Source: DATKWS01 sp035529435
Lineage (GTDB): Bacteria > Krumholzibacteriota > Krumholzibacteriia > Krumholzibacteriales > Krumholzibacteriaceae
NCBI GenBank assembly: GCA_035529435.1
Contig: DATKWS010000065.1
Span: forward strand, 1 to 48,467
Direction of reading: 5' to 3'
Length of the DNA: 48,467 bases
Part shown: positions 17,471-24,985 of the stretch, piece after piece
Position numbering within the stretch: position 1 is the stretch's first letter
Layout: each line of letters opens with the position of its first letter
Notes under the pieces: model-generated
Seen by the model: the letters and a program-made list of their open reading frames with translations, nothing else
Told to the model about the DNA's origin: nothing
Database searches by the model: none
Program-made: the position numbers and the translations under genes

Positions 17471-18016
17471 CTATTCTGACCTCAAGGTTTCGATCACCCC
17501 GTAATGGCCGTCCGGGCGCTTGTATGCGAGGTTCAGTTTACCCGAATCCTTGTTGTTGAACAGTATGAAATCTCTGTTCTCGTTCTCCATCACGATTATC
17601 GCTTCCTCGACACTGTAGTCGTATATATCACGGGGAATCTGCTCGAGGAGCTCAATCCCGCTCTCCGTCCCGATGCTTCCCGATCTGATGATCGATTCCC
17701 ACGGGGACTCGGTCTTTTTCGACTTCTTGTGATTCGATATCAATTTCCCCTTGAATTTCTTGATCTGTCGTTCGAGGTCCTTGGCACTCTTGTCGATCGA
17801 TAGTTTCATATCCTCGGACTCTTCCTTGGCGGTAAAGTCATGACCGTTCACGTGGACGTTCACCTCTGCAATATGACGAAACTTCTCCACCGTCATGATG
17901 ATATTCACGTTCAGAATATTATCGAAGTATCGCTTGAGCCGGCGAAATCTCGTCTCAGCATGTTGAATCAGATCGGGACTCGCCTCAAAATGTCTTGCGG
18001 TGGTTGTCAGTTTCAT
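17471..18016 (-). CDS. hpf: Ribosome hibernation-promoting factor, long form
   Basis: 181-aa protein that binds the 30S decoding region and drives ribosome dimerisation in stationary phase. Residues 1-100 form the S30AE domain (MKLTTTARHFEASPDLIQHA, then FRHIAEVNVHVNGHDFTAKE), followed by a charged linker. The C-terminal dimerisation domain includes YSVEEAIIVMENENRDFILFNN and YKRPDGHYGVIE. Long HPF is the type found in organisms without the RMF system. A strong AGGAGGAT lies eight bases before the ATG, inside the end of lipA, and the start overlaps the lipA stop (ATGA). Confidence 0.96.
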   Translation of the reverse strand: MKLTTTARHFEASPDLIQHAETRFRRLKRYFDNILNVNIIMTVEKFRHIAEVNVHVNGHDFTAKEESEDMKLSIDKSAKDLERQIKKFKGKLISNHKKSKKTESPWESIIRSGSIGTESGIELLEQIPRDIYDYSVEEAIIVMENENRDFILFNNKDSGKLNLAYKRPDGHYGVIETLRSE

Positions 18017-18939
18017 AACGAGATCCTCCTCGCATCATGCGCCCCCCTGGGCGCGCCTCCCGTACTTGGGGTGTAAAGGCGGTTTTCTTGATACGAACTG
18101 CGCACGAGCGGACCGGCCGTCGCCTCCCGGAAACCCATACCGTACGCCTCGCGTTCGAGCCACGAGAAGCGTTCCGGCGGGATGTATTCCTGAACCGGCA
18201 TCTGGTCCATGCCCGGACGCAGGTACTGGCCGAGTGCGACAAAATCGCAATCGACCCGCCTCAAATCCATAAGAGCCTCAATCACCTCGTCCATCGTCTC
18301 TCCTAACCCCAGCATGAACGACGATTTCGTCATCACCTCCTTGTGAACATTCTTTGCCTCGTGCAATAATCTCAACGATCTTTCATAATCGGCGCCCCTG
18401 CGCACATCGCCATACAATCGCCGGACGGTCTCCATATTGTGGGAAACGATATCCGGTCCGGCCGCCACGACAAACGCCAGCGCCCGCAGGTCTCCACCGA
18501 AATCGGGTACGAGAACCTCGATCACCGGCGGGGGGGTGACGTCCCGGAGCGCCCGTATAACCGCCGCGTAGTGAGTGCTCCCCCCGTCGGGTAGATCGTC
18601 CCGCGTCACCGACGTGACGATCACGTGGCCGAGCCCGAGTTCGTGTGCGGCGCGGGCGATCCGTTCCGGCTCGCCGGGATCGGGCGGCCGGGGTGAACCC
18701 TTCTCAACCGAACAGAACCGGCAGCCCCTGGTGCAGGCGTCGCCCAGCACCATGAAGGTCACCTTCCCCCTCGCGTAGCATTCCGCCCTATTGGGACAGA
18801 GCCCTTCCCGACAGATAGTGTGCAGCCGGAGCCTCCTCACAACACCCTCTATCCGTGTGCATTCATTGAGCAGGGGAATATTCCTTCTCAGCCAGGAAGG
18901 CAATCGTTTCTCGCGGCGAGTCGCAGTTTGGATCGTCAT
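18013..18939 (-). CDS. lipA: Lipoyl synthase
   Basis: Radical-SAM enzyme inserting two sulfurs into octanoylated carrier proteins. The 308-aa protein has both clusters: the auxiliary cysteines C43, C48 and C54 in the CX4CX5C pattern, and the radical-SAM triad C69, C73 and C76 in ACTRGCRFCSV. The C-terminal RSSY motif that supplies the serine ligand is present in VRSSYQEN. No LipB or ligase is seen here. It lies between rpoN and hpf, with its stop overlapping hpf, an unusual guest in an rpoN-hpf cluster. No obvious ribosome binding site precedes the ATG. Confidence 0.97.
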   Translation of the reverse strand: MTIQTATRREKRLPSWLRRNIPLLNECTRIEGVVRRLRLHTICREGLCPNRAECYARGKVTFMVLGDACTRGCRFCSVEKGSPRPPDPGEPERIARAAHELGLGHVIVTSVTRDDLPDGGSTHYAAVIRALRDVTPPPVIEVLVPDFGGDLRALAFVVAAGPDIVSHNMETVRRLYGDVRRGADYERSLRLLHEAKNVHKEVMTKSSFMLGLGETMDEVIEALMDLRRVDCDFVALGQYLRPGMDQMPVQEYIPPERFSWLEREAYGMGFREATAGPLVRSSYQENRLYTPSTGGAPRGAHDARRISL

Positions 18940-18972
18940 TTATTTATAGTATCGATCAGTGCATCCGTCACT

Positions 18973-20391
18973 CTAGTACTGTTTCCTGTGTCGCGCCGGA
19001 AGAATTCCAAGCTGCTCGCGATACTTGGCGACCGTACGCCTCGCAATTATCAGTCCGCCTTCTATAAGTATATCCGCGATTTTCTGATCGCTCAACGGTT
19101 TCTTGGCATCTTCCTTCGCGATGATTTCCTTTATCCTCAATTTGGCGCTCTTCGCGGATACCTCCTCCCCCGATTGCGTCCCCAGGCTCGAGCTGAAGAA
19201 GAACTTGAGCTCGTATACCCCGCGGGGCGTCTGTACGTACTTGTTTGTAGTCACACGGCTTACGGTGCTCTCATGCATGCTGATCTTGCTCGCCACCTGC
19301 TGGAGCGTCAACGGCCGGAGCGCCGCCGTTCCCTTCTCGAAGAACTCCTCCTGCTCCTCGACGATGCTCTGCATCACCTTGATCATGGTCCGCCGGCGCT
19401 GCTCGATCGTCTGTATCAGCCACTTGGCGTTCTTGAGCCTCCCCTGGATGAAATCCTTCGTTTCGGTGCTTATATCGGGATTGTACTGGAGCTCGTTCCG
19501 GTACGACTGGCTGATCCTGAGCCGGGGGACGTTCTTGTCGTTCAGGTAGACGACGTATTTCTCGCCTACCCTATCGACGATGAGATCGGGAATCACGTAC
19601 TTGGGTCCCTCGGCGATGATATCGAGTCCCGGCTTCGGATTCAGGCTGCCGATGATCGTTGCCTGGGTCTGGATCTCCTTGATGGAAATCTTGAGCTTCT
19701 TGCTGATGTCGAGATACTTCTTCTGCTTGAACTCCTCGAAGTGATCGCTGACGATACGGGCGGCCATCGAATCCCCCAGATCGCGGGACCGGAGCTGGAT
19801 CAACAGGCATTCCTTCAGGTCCCGCGCCCCCACACCGGGAGGATCGAACGTCTGGATGATCGCAAGCACCGCCCCTACCTCCGCGACGGTCGTCTCGAAC
19901 GTATTGGCGACCTCCTCCAGGGGGCAGGTAAGGTACCCTGAATCGTCCAGGCTTCCGACTATATACTCCCCGATCACCAGGGTCTTATCATCGTCGGTCA
20001 CCAGCCTGAGCTGGCTCATCAGGTAATCCGCGAAGCTCTGCTTGGCCACGGGAACACGCTCGAGAAAATCTTCACGCTCCTCCTCCGCATACCCGCTACC
20101 GATGCCGAATCCCGCCTCGAAGTAATCGTCCCAGTCGATCGGTTCCTCGGATTCCTTCTCCGATTCCTCCGCCTGCACCTCCTCTTCTTCTTCCGGAGCC
20201 TCCTCGTCCAGAATCTCGTCCGATTCGTCCACCTCCTCGAGAAGCGGATTCTGGAGGATCTCCTGCTTCAGGACCAGCTGCAGCTCCTGCGTCGGCATCT
20301 GGAGAAGCTTGAGCGCCTGCTGGAGCCGCGGCGTCATCACGAGCCGCTGCTGCAGTCCGATGTTTAATCCGATTTTCATCTCCATAGACAC
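18973..20391 (-). CDS. rpoN: RNA polymerase sigma-54 factor
   Basis: 472-aa alternative sigma factor that directs transcription from -24/-12 promoters and needs AAA+ activators. Region I is the Gln/Leu-rich N-terminus (LQQRLVMTPRLQQALKLLQM), followed by an acidic region II (about 50-75, rich in Glu/Asp). Core-binding and helix-turn-helix regions follow (ASKISMHESTVSRVT), then the RpoN box ARRTVAKYREQL near the end. Start choices are GTG 20391 or ATG at 20385 or 20379; none has a decisive ribosome binding site. It follows lptB by 12 bp, the classic lptB-rpoN order. No sigma-54 activator is in the window. Confidence 0.97.
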   Translation of the reverse strand: MSMEMKIGLNIGLQQRLVMTPRLQQALKLLQMPTQELQLVLKQEILQNPLLEEVDESDEILDEEAPEEEEEVQAEESEKESEEPIDWDDYFEAGFGIGSGYAEEEREDFLERVPVAKQSFADYLMSQLRLVTDDDKTLVIGEYIVGSLDDSGYLTCPLEEVANTFETTVAEVGAVLAIIQTFDPPGVGARDLKECLLIQLRSRDLGDSMAARIVSDHFEEFKQKKYLDISKKLKISIKEIQTQATIIGSLNPKPGLDIIAEGPKYVIPDLIVDRVGEKYVVYLNDKNVPRLRISQSYRNELQYNPDISTETKDFIQGRLKNAKWLIQTIEQRRRTMIKVMQSIVEEQEEFFEKGTAALRPLTLQQVASKISMHESTVSRVTTNKYVQTPRGVYELKFFFSSSLGTQSGEEVSAKSAKLRIKEIIAKEDAKKPLSDQKIADILIEGGLIIARRTVAKYREQLGILPARHRKQY

Positions 20392-20403
20392 GCCATCCCG
20401 TCT

Positions 20404-21162
20404 TTACAGACGAAACGCTTCCCCGAGGTATATCTCGCGAACCTCGGGATTCGAAGCCAGTTCGTCCGCGGTTCCGGAGCACTTGATGCTCCCCTCATAC
20501 ATGATATAGGCTCTATTGGTAATTGACAATGTCTCCCTGACGTTGTGATCCGTGATAAGGATACCTAATCCCTTGCCACGCAACTTGGTTACGATATCCT
20601 GGAGATCTGCGACGGCGATCGGGTCGATACCGGCGAACGGCTCGTCGAGAAGCATGAACGACGGATTTGTCACCAGCGAGCGCGTGATCTCCACCCTACG
20701 GCGCTCCCCGCCTGACAGCTGGTAGCCGTAGCTCTTGCTGAGATGTTCGATGTTCAGCTCGTTCAGCAACTCCCCGAGGCGCTCGGTGCGCTGGACCTTC
20801 GATAGGGGAAGGGTTTCGAGAATGGCCATCAGATTGTTCTCCACGGTCAGCCGCCTGAAGACCGAGGCCTCCTGCGAGAGGTACCCGATCCCCCTGCGCG
20901 CCCTCTGGTACATCGGCAGGTTCGTGAGATCCTCGCCGTCGAGTGTAACACTTCCATCTTCCGGCTTGATCATCCCGACGATCATGTAGAAACAGGTTGT
21001 CTTTCCCGCACCGTTGGGGCCGAGCAATCCAACCACCTCGCCTCTGCGCACATCGATTGATACGTGATCGACGACCCGCCGACGGCCGTAGATCTTCACG
21101 AGCCCGCGGCAGGCAAGATGACCATCGGCCGAACCGCGCGCCGCGGCGGCTTCATTCACCAT
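20404..21162 (-). CDS. lptB: LPS export ABC transporter ATPase
   Basis: 252-aa ATPase that powers LPS extraction through LptFG. It has Walker A GPNGAGKTT, the Q-loop region with YLSQEASVFRRLTVENN, the signature LSGGERRRVEI, Walker B FMLLDEPFAGIDP and the switch His in ITDHNVRET. These are the hallmarks of the LptB subfamily. ATG 21162 is chosen because GGAGGGAAG lies just upstream; a longer frame to 21219 exists but overlaps lptC further. It overlaps lptC by 11 bp and is followed by rpoN. The permeases lie at 631-3182 on the opposite strand. Confidence 0.96.
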   Translation of the reverse strand: MVNEAAAARGSADGHLACRGLVKIYGRRRVVDHVSIDVRRGEVVGLLGPNGAGKTTCFYMIVGMIKPEDGSVTLDGEDLTNLPMYQRARRGIGYLSQEASVFRRLTVENNLMAILETLPLSKVQRTERLGELLNELNIEHLSKSYGYQLSGGERRRVEITRSLVTNPSFMLLDEPFAGIDPIAVADLQDIVTKLRGKGLGILITDHNVRETLSITNRAYIMYEGSIKCSGTADELASNPEVREIYLGEAFRL

Positions 21163-21790
21163 GCTTCCCTCCCCCCCCGCGATCCTTGCGCACCTCGCCG
21201 TCCACCACTCCATCGTCATCCCGGAGAAAGGCCTCCACGTCGCGATGAATCGTCACGTTCTGCAATTCGGGATCGCTGCGAAATCCATATCCGGTGAGGA
21301 TATCGTTTTCCTTGATGAACCGGACGAAATCCTCGGTGTGTATCTCTTCCATCTCGTTGACCCATACGAGGCTCTCCGTCTCGAGCATATATCCCTGCCG
21401 GGATGTCACGACGACATTGCCGAGCGCCGTAAGATCATGTGAAACCTGCTGATATTCTCCCTTATCCGCGGTCAGCACCGATGTCGTTTCTCCGAGCTCG
21501 TTGAAGAAGGTGATGTGCGGTTGTATCGTGACGAGGAGCTTGCGGGCATTGTAAATCCGGGCGATCGGTGCCTCGAGAATCCACTGCACGACGCCCGAAT
21601 CGCTCTCGTACGTGGTGAAATCGGTGAATTCCTGATCAGGGACGTCGCGGGCGCCGATCGATTGCTCACTGTTGTCGATCTCCCCGCACGAGAGGTACAG
21701 AGCCGCGAGGCAGACGGCGACAGCGAGACGGAGCGATCCCACCCTCCCGATGCCACGTATACCCGTTCCGTTCATCATCAGATCACGCAA
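21152..21790 (-). CDS. lptC: LPS export protein LptC, predicted lipoprotein
   Basis: Periplasmic component that receives LPS from LptB2FG. The 212-aa protein has the LptC pattern: FTTYESDSGVVQWILEAPIARIYNARKLL, HITFFNELGETTSVLTADKGEY, LTALGNVVVTSRQGYMLETESLVW. Its N-terminus ends in a lipobox, LAALYLSCGE, so it is probably lipid-anchored rather than held by an uncleaved helix as in E. coli. Start is uncertain: TTG 21790 has GGGAGG at long spacing, and ATG codons at 21778 and 21775 are possible. It overlaps lptB. No lptA lies between them, although that is the common order. Confidence 0.88.
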   Translation of the reverse strand: MRDLMMNGTGIRGIGRVGSLRLAVAVCLAALYLSCGEIDNSEQSIGARDVPDQEFTDFTTYESDSGVVQWILEAPIARIYNARKLLVTIQPHITFFNELGETTSVLTADKGEYQQVSHDLTALGNVVVTSRQGYMLETESLVWVNEMEEIHTEDFVRFIKENDILTGYGFRSDPELQNVTIHRDVEAFLRDDDGVVDGEVRKDRGGGGKHGE

Positions 21791-21838
21791 TGCGCCGTAG
21801 GCCTCCCATGCAACTTGTACACCATATCCGTCGCGAAG

Positions 21839-22783
21839 TTAATATAATCCCGCTTTTTCCTCTTGAACAGGTTGAATTGTGCTACCGCCCGAGCCCACGG
21901 GCCGTTTCCGCCACCGGTCGTGGAACCAGACCCACTGTTGCGGATAGATACGGATCAACCTCTCGACCGCTTCCGAGCAGCGGCCGGTCAGCTCATCGAT
22001 GCGCTCCTGATCGGGCAGCCCGGCCGGCGGTACCTCGATCTCGGGGAATATCGTTATTCGCTGCGAACCGTCGGGCTGAAGATGTATGCCCAGGGGAACG
22101 ATCGGCGCACCGCTACGGAGCGCGAAAACGGCAACGCCACGCGGGGTGTGGGCCGGAACGCCGAAAAACGGCACGAACACGCCATCGACGTCTATATCCT
22201 GATCGATCAGCATTCCCAGTATCTCGCCCTTTCTGAGGACCCGGTAGCCCGCCACCGCAGTGGCGCCGCGGGGTATCGATACGATACCGTGCCGCCGACG
22301 CATCTCGACGAGCATGCCGTTCAGGCGGCCGTCCCGCAGCTCCCGCGCGATGACGCTGACCGTGTAACCCTTCTCCGAAAAGTAGGCAGCGAGGAGCTCC
22401 CAGCAGCCGATATGCCCGGTCAGCCCGATCACGCCGTTCCCGCGTTCGTAGGCAATCCGCAGGTATTCTTCCCCTTCGACGGTGCACAGATCGAGGATCG
22501 TATCGCGCGAGGCATGCACGAGGCTCAGGGCGTCGAATGTATTTCTGCCGAGATAGAGGAAGGCTCCCCTGGCAACCGCCCGGGCGATCAGGGTATCCAC
22601 CTCTGGAAAGGCCATGGAAACGTTACGCATCGCCAAATCCCGTTCTTTCCGGTACAACCGGAACGCGACGGTGCCGAGAAGCGAAAAAAGGGTGTGCCCC
22701 CAGCGTCTCGGTACGATCCTGGTGAGGAAAATCAATAATTTCACAGCAAGCAGAGCGAGCCATCTCCGGAGTTTCTTCTTCAC
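21839..22783 (-). CDS. Lipid A late acyltransferase family protein (LpxL/HtrB-like)
   Basis: 314-aa membrane-bound acyltransferase that likely adds a secondary acyl chain to Kdo-lipid A. An N-terminal membrane anchor (LALLAVKLLIFLTRIV) is followed by RDLAMRNVSMAFP, the catalytic HX4E motif in TGHIGCWE, IARELRDGRLN, GVFVPFFGVPAHTPRG and the terminal PQQWVWFHDRWR. These blocks match the LpxL/LpxM family. It begins at GTG 22783, downstream of a good sigma-70-like promoter, and is about 48 bp before lptC. The substrate acyl chain is not predictable. Confidence 0.9.
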   Translation of the reverse strand: MKKKLRRWLALLAVKLLIFLTRIVPRRWGHTLFSLLGTVAFRLYRKERDLAMRNVSMAFPEVDTLIARAVARGAFLYLGRNTFDALSLVHASRDTILDLCTVEGEEYLRIAYERGNGVIGLTGHIGCWELLAAYFSEKGYTVSVIARELRDGRLNGMLVEMRRRHGIVSIPRGATAVAGYRVLRKGEILGMLIDQDIDVDGVFVPFFGVPAHTPRGVAVFALRSGAPIVPLGIHLQPDGSQRITIFPEIEVPPAGLPDQERIDELTGRCSEAVERLIRIYPQQWVWFHDRWRKRPVGSGGSTIQPVQEEKAGLY

Positions 22784-22906
22784 CCCTCACCAACCGCCGA
22801 TCGGTGGAACGCACGTGAACATTCCCCGTTCAAGAGCACACGGCACCGGCGCACCACGCCGCCACTGCAGAATCGATAAGTACTGCAGGATACTTACGTT
22901 ATTTCA

Positions 22907-22935
22907 TTTGTACCATACGCATGCCATAGGGTCAA
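22907..22935 (-). promoter_or_regulatory. Sigma-70-type promoter for the acyltransferase-lptC-lptB-rpoN run
   Basis: On the minus strand TTGACC (22930-22935) and TACAAA (22907-22912) are separated by exactly 17 bp. The site lies in the 277-bp gap between kdsD and the acyltransferase gene, about 120 bp before its start codon. An imperfect hairpin with GTGCC/GGCAC arms lies just upstream, and an AT-rich tract is near 22980-23005. Confidence 0.5.
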
Positions 22936-23060
22936 GCAATTGCTGTGCCAAGGCCGAAAGACCGGCACGGAAGCAGGGGTAATTTATTAATTTCCTAATA
23001 TATATAGAGTTACGCGAAGAACGCGCTCGGCGCACGGGGTGCATTCGGTGGGGGGAGATC

Positions 23061-24146
23061 TTACCGGAGACCGGCACGAATTATGTCATGGATGTGAATG
23101 ACGCCGAGGGGATGACCCTCGTCGTCCGTGACGAAGAGCTGCGTGACCGGTCCCGGTGGGTCCATCTCCATCCGTTCGAGTGCATCGATCGCCATCTCAC
23201 CCGTGCGCACGGTACGCGGATCGGCTGTCATCAGCTCGGACACCTTGATCTTGAGGGCCGCCGGGTTCTTGATGAGTATCCTCTTCAGATCACCGTCCGT
23301 CACGATGCCGACCAGCACACCGCCCCGATCCACGACGCCCGTGCATCCCAACCGTTTGTTGACGATCTCGAAGAGGCTCTCCTGTAGCGGCGTGTCCATC
23401 GAAACGAGCGGGAGCTCGTTACCGCTGTGCATCAGTTCGCCCACGGTGAGGAGGAGCCGCCTGCCGAGCGCACCGCTTGGATGGATGCGAGCGAAATCCT
23501 CCCTGCTGAAGTTTCTGCACCGGTAGACGGCGACGGCCAGTGCATCGCCGAGCACCATGGCGGTCGTCGTGCTCGTGGTCGGCACGATATCCATCGGGCA
23601 TGCCTCACGTTCAGCCCCTGTGAGGAGTACGACGTCGCTCGCTTCGGCGAGCTGGGTATCATCGCGGGCCGTGATCGCGATCCTCTTGACCTTCATGGCG
23701 CGGAGGTAGGGGTGGATCTTTTCCATCTCCTCGTTACTGCCGCTCTTGCTCACGGCGAGAAACACGTCGTCCTCGGTGACCATCCCCATATCTCCATGTA
23801 CCGCCTCGCCGGGATGCAGGTATACGGACGGCGTGCCGGTACTGCTCAGGGTGGCGGCGATCTTCCGGGCGACGATCCCCGACTTTCCGATGCCGCACAC
23901 GATGACCTTCCCCCGGCACTCGAGGAGGATCTCGACGGCCCGCTCGAAGGCGGGACCGATATTTATCTTCAGCTCCCGCAGCCCCTTGATCTCCTGCGCG
24001 ACGACATCGCGCCCGATTTCGACGACGTTCTCGTGCTTCGATGCACCACGTTTGCTTTTTTGTTCGTTCACATCCTTCTCCGGGTGCTCCACGGCACTCG
24101 ACGTGCCGCTCCGTGCTTTCCCGTGCCTCATCTTGCCGGTCGTCAT
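23061..24146 (-). CDS. kdsD: D-arabinose 5-phosphate isomerase (KdsD/KpsF type)
   Basis: Converts ribulose 5-phosphate to arabinose 5-phosphate, the first committed step to Kdo. The 361-aa protein has an SIS domain with VCGIGKSGIVARKIAATLSS, SKSGSNEE and PTTSTTTAMVLGDALAVAV, including the conserved RIHPSGALGRRL. Two CBS domains follow (about 245-360). A charged ~40-residue N-terminal extension precedes the core, longer than the usual ~328-aa enzyme; its role is unknown and no internal ATG would remove it. The ATG overlaps the kdsA stop by 4 bp. Confidence 0.95.
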   Translation of the reverse strand: MTTGKMRHGKARSGTSSAVEHPEKDVNEQKSKRGASKHENVVEIGRDVVAQEIKGLRELKINIGPAFERAVEILLECRGKVIVCGIGKSGIVARKIAATLSSTGTPSVYLHPGEAVHGDMGMVTEDDVFLAVSKSGSNEEMEKIHPYLRAMKVKRIAITARDDTQLAEASDVVLLTGAEREACPMDIVPTTSTTTAMVLGDALAVAVYRCRNFSREDFARIHPSGALGRRLLLTVGELMHSGNELPLVSMDTPLQESLFEIVNKRLGCTGVVDRGGVLVGIVTDGDLKRILIKNPAALKIKVSELMTADPRTVRTGEMAIDALERMEMDPPGPVTQLFVTDDEGHPLGVIHIHDIIRAGLR

Positions 24147-24973
24147 TCCGTCCCGAATCCCTTCACTGCGCGAAACAGTTCCCCTGTCTCATGAACGAGC
24201 CGCGGCAGCTCGTCCAGGGGCAGCATCACCTCGGCATCGCACCGGCACGAGCCGGGATTGAAATGCGTTTCGACGAAGAGGCCGTGACATCCCGCAGCGA
24301 CCGCCGCCCGTGCGAGTGTTCGAGCGTACGCCGGTCTTCCGCCCGATCTCGTACCGAGCCCCCCGGGCAGCTGGAGCGAATGCGTGGCATCGAATACGAG
24401 AGGAACCCCGAACGGTGCCATGGCAGGGAACGAGGTGAAATCGACCACGAGATTGTTATAGCCGAAAAAGGTTCCCCGCTCGGTCACGAGCACGGCGCCG
24501 GCTCCGCCCCGCCGGGCCTTCTCGACGGCGAGCCCCATTTCCGCGGGGGAGAGAAACTGACCCTTTTTCAGGTTCAGCGCCTTGCCGGTCCTTGACGCCG
24601 CCACGATCAAGCGCGTTTGCCGCGCCAGAAAAGCCGGTATCTGCAACACGTCGCATACACCGGCCGCCGGGACGACCTCCTCACGGCAGTGTACATCGGT
24701 GAGAACGGGACATCCCACCGATTCACGGATGTGCGCGAGCATCTCGAGTCCGCGCTCGAGGCCCGGCCCGGTGTATGAATCGATGGACGAACGGTTGTCC
24801 TTGAGGTAACTTGATTTGAATATATAGAAGAATCCTTCCCGCTCGGCGAGTGCGGCGCATTCGGCGGCGATCCGCAGGGCGTCGTCTCGGTTTTCCAACG
24901 TGCAGGGACCCGCTATGAGGAGCGGTACGTCTCCCGGGTGAACGGTTCTCCCGCCGATCGATAGGGAATCCAT
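24143..24973 (-). CDS. kdsA: 3-deoxy-D-manno-octulosonate 8-phosphate synthase
   Basis: Condenses arabinose 5-phosphate with PEP to Kdo 8-phosphate. The 276-aa protein carries LIAGPCTLENRDDAL, FKSSYLKDNRSSIDSY, TDVHCREEV, DVLQIPAFLARQT and GTRSGGRPAYARTLARA. Cys24 in GPC occupies the position that binds metal in the metal-dependent class (Aquifex type), where metal-free enzymes such as E. coli have Asn. His, Glu and Asp candidates for the other ligands (DATHS, FVETH, CRCDA) are present. It sits 12 bp after pyrG and overlaps kdsD. Confidence 0.97.
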   Translation of the reverse strand: MDSLSIGGRTVHPGDVPLLIAGPCTLENRDDALRIAAECAALAEREGFFYIFKSSYLKDNRSSIDSYTGPGLERGLEMLAHIRESVGCPVLTDVHCREEVVPAAGVCDVLQIPAFLARQTRLIVAASRTGKALNLKKGQFLSPAEMGLAVEKARRGGAGAVLVTERGTFFGYNNLVVDFTSFPAMAPFGVPLVFDATHSLQLPGGLGTRSGGRPAYARTLARAAVAAGCHGLFVETHFNPGSCRCDAEVMLPLDELPRLVHETGELFRAVKGFGTE

Positions 24974-24985
24974 ACCCTCCCCCCC

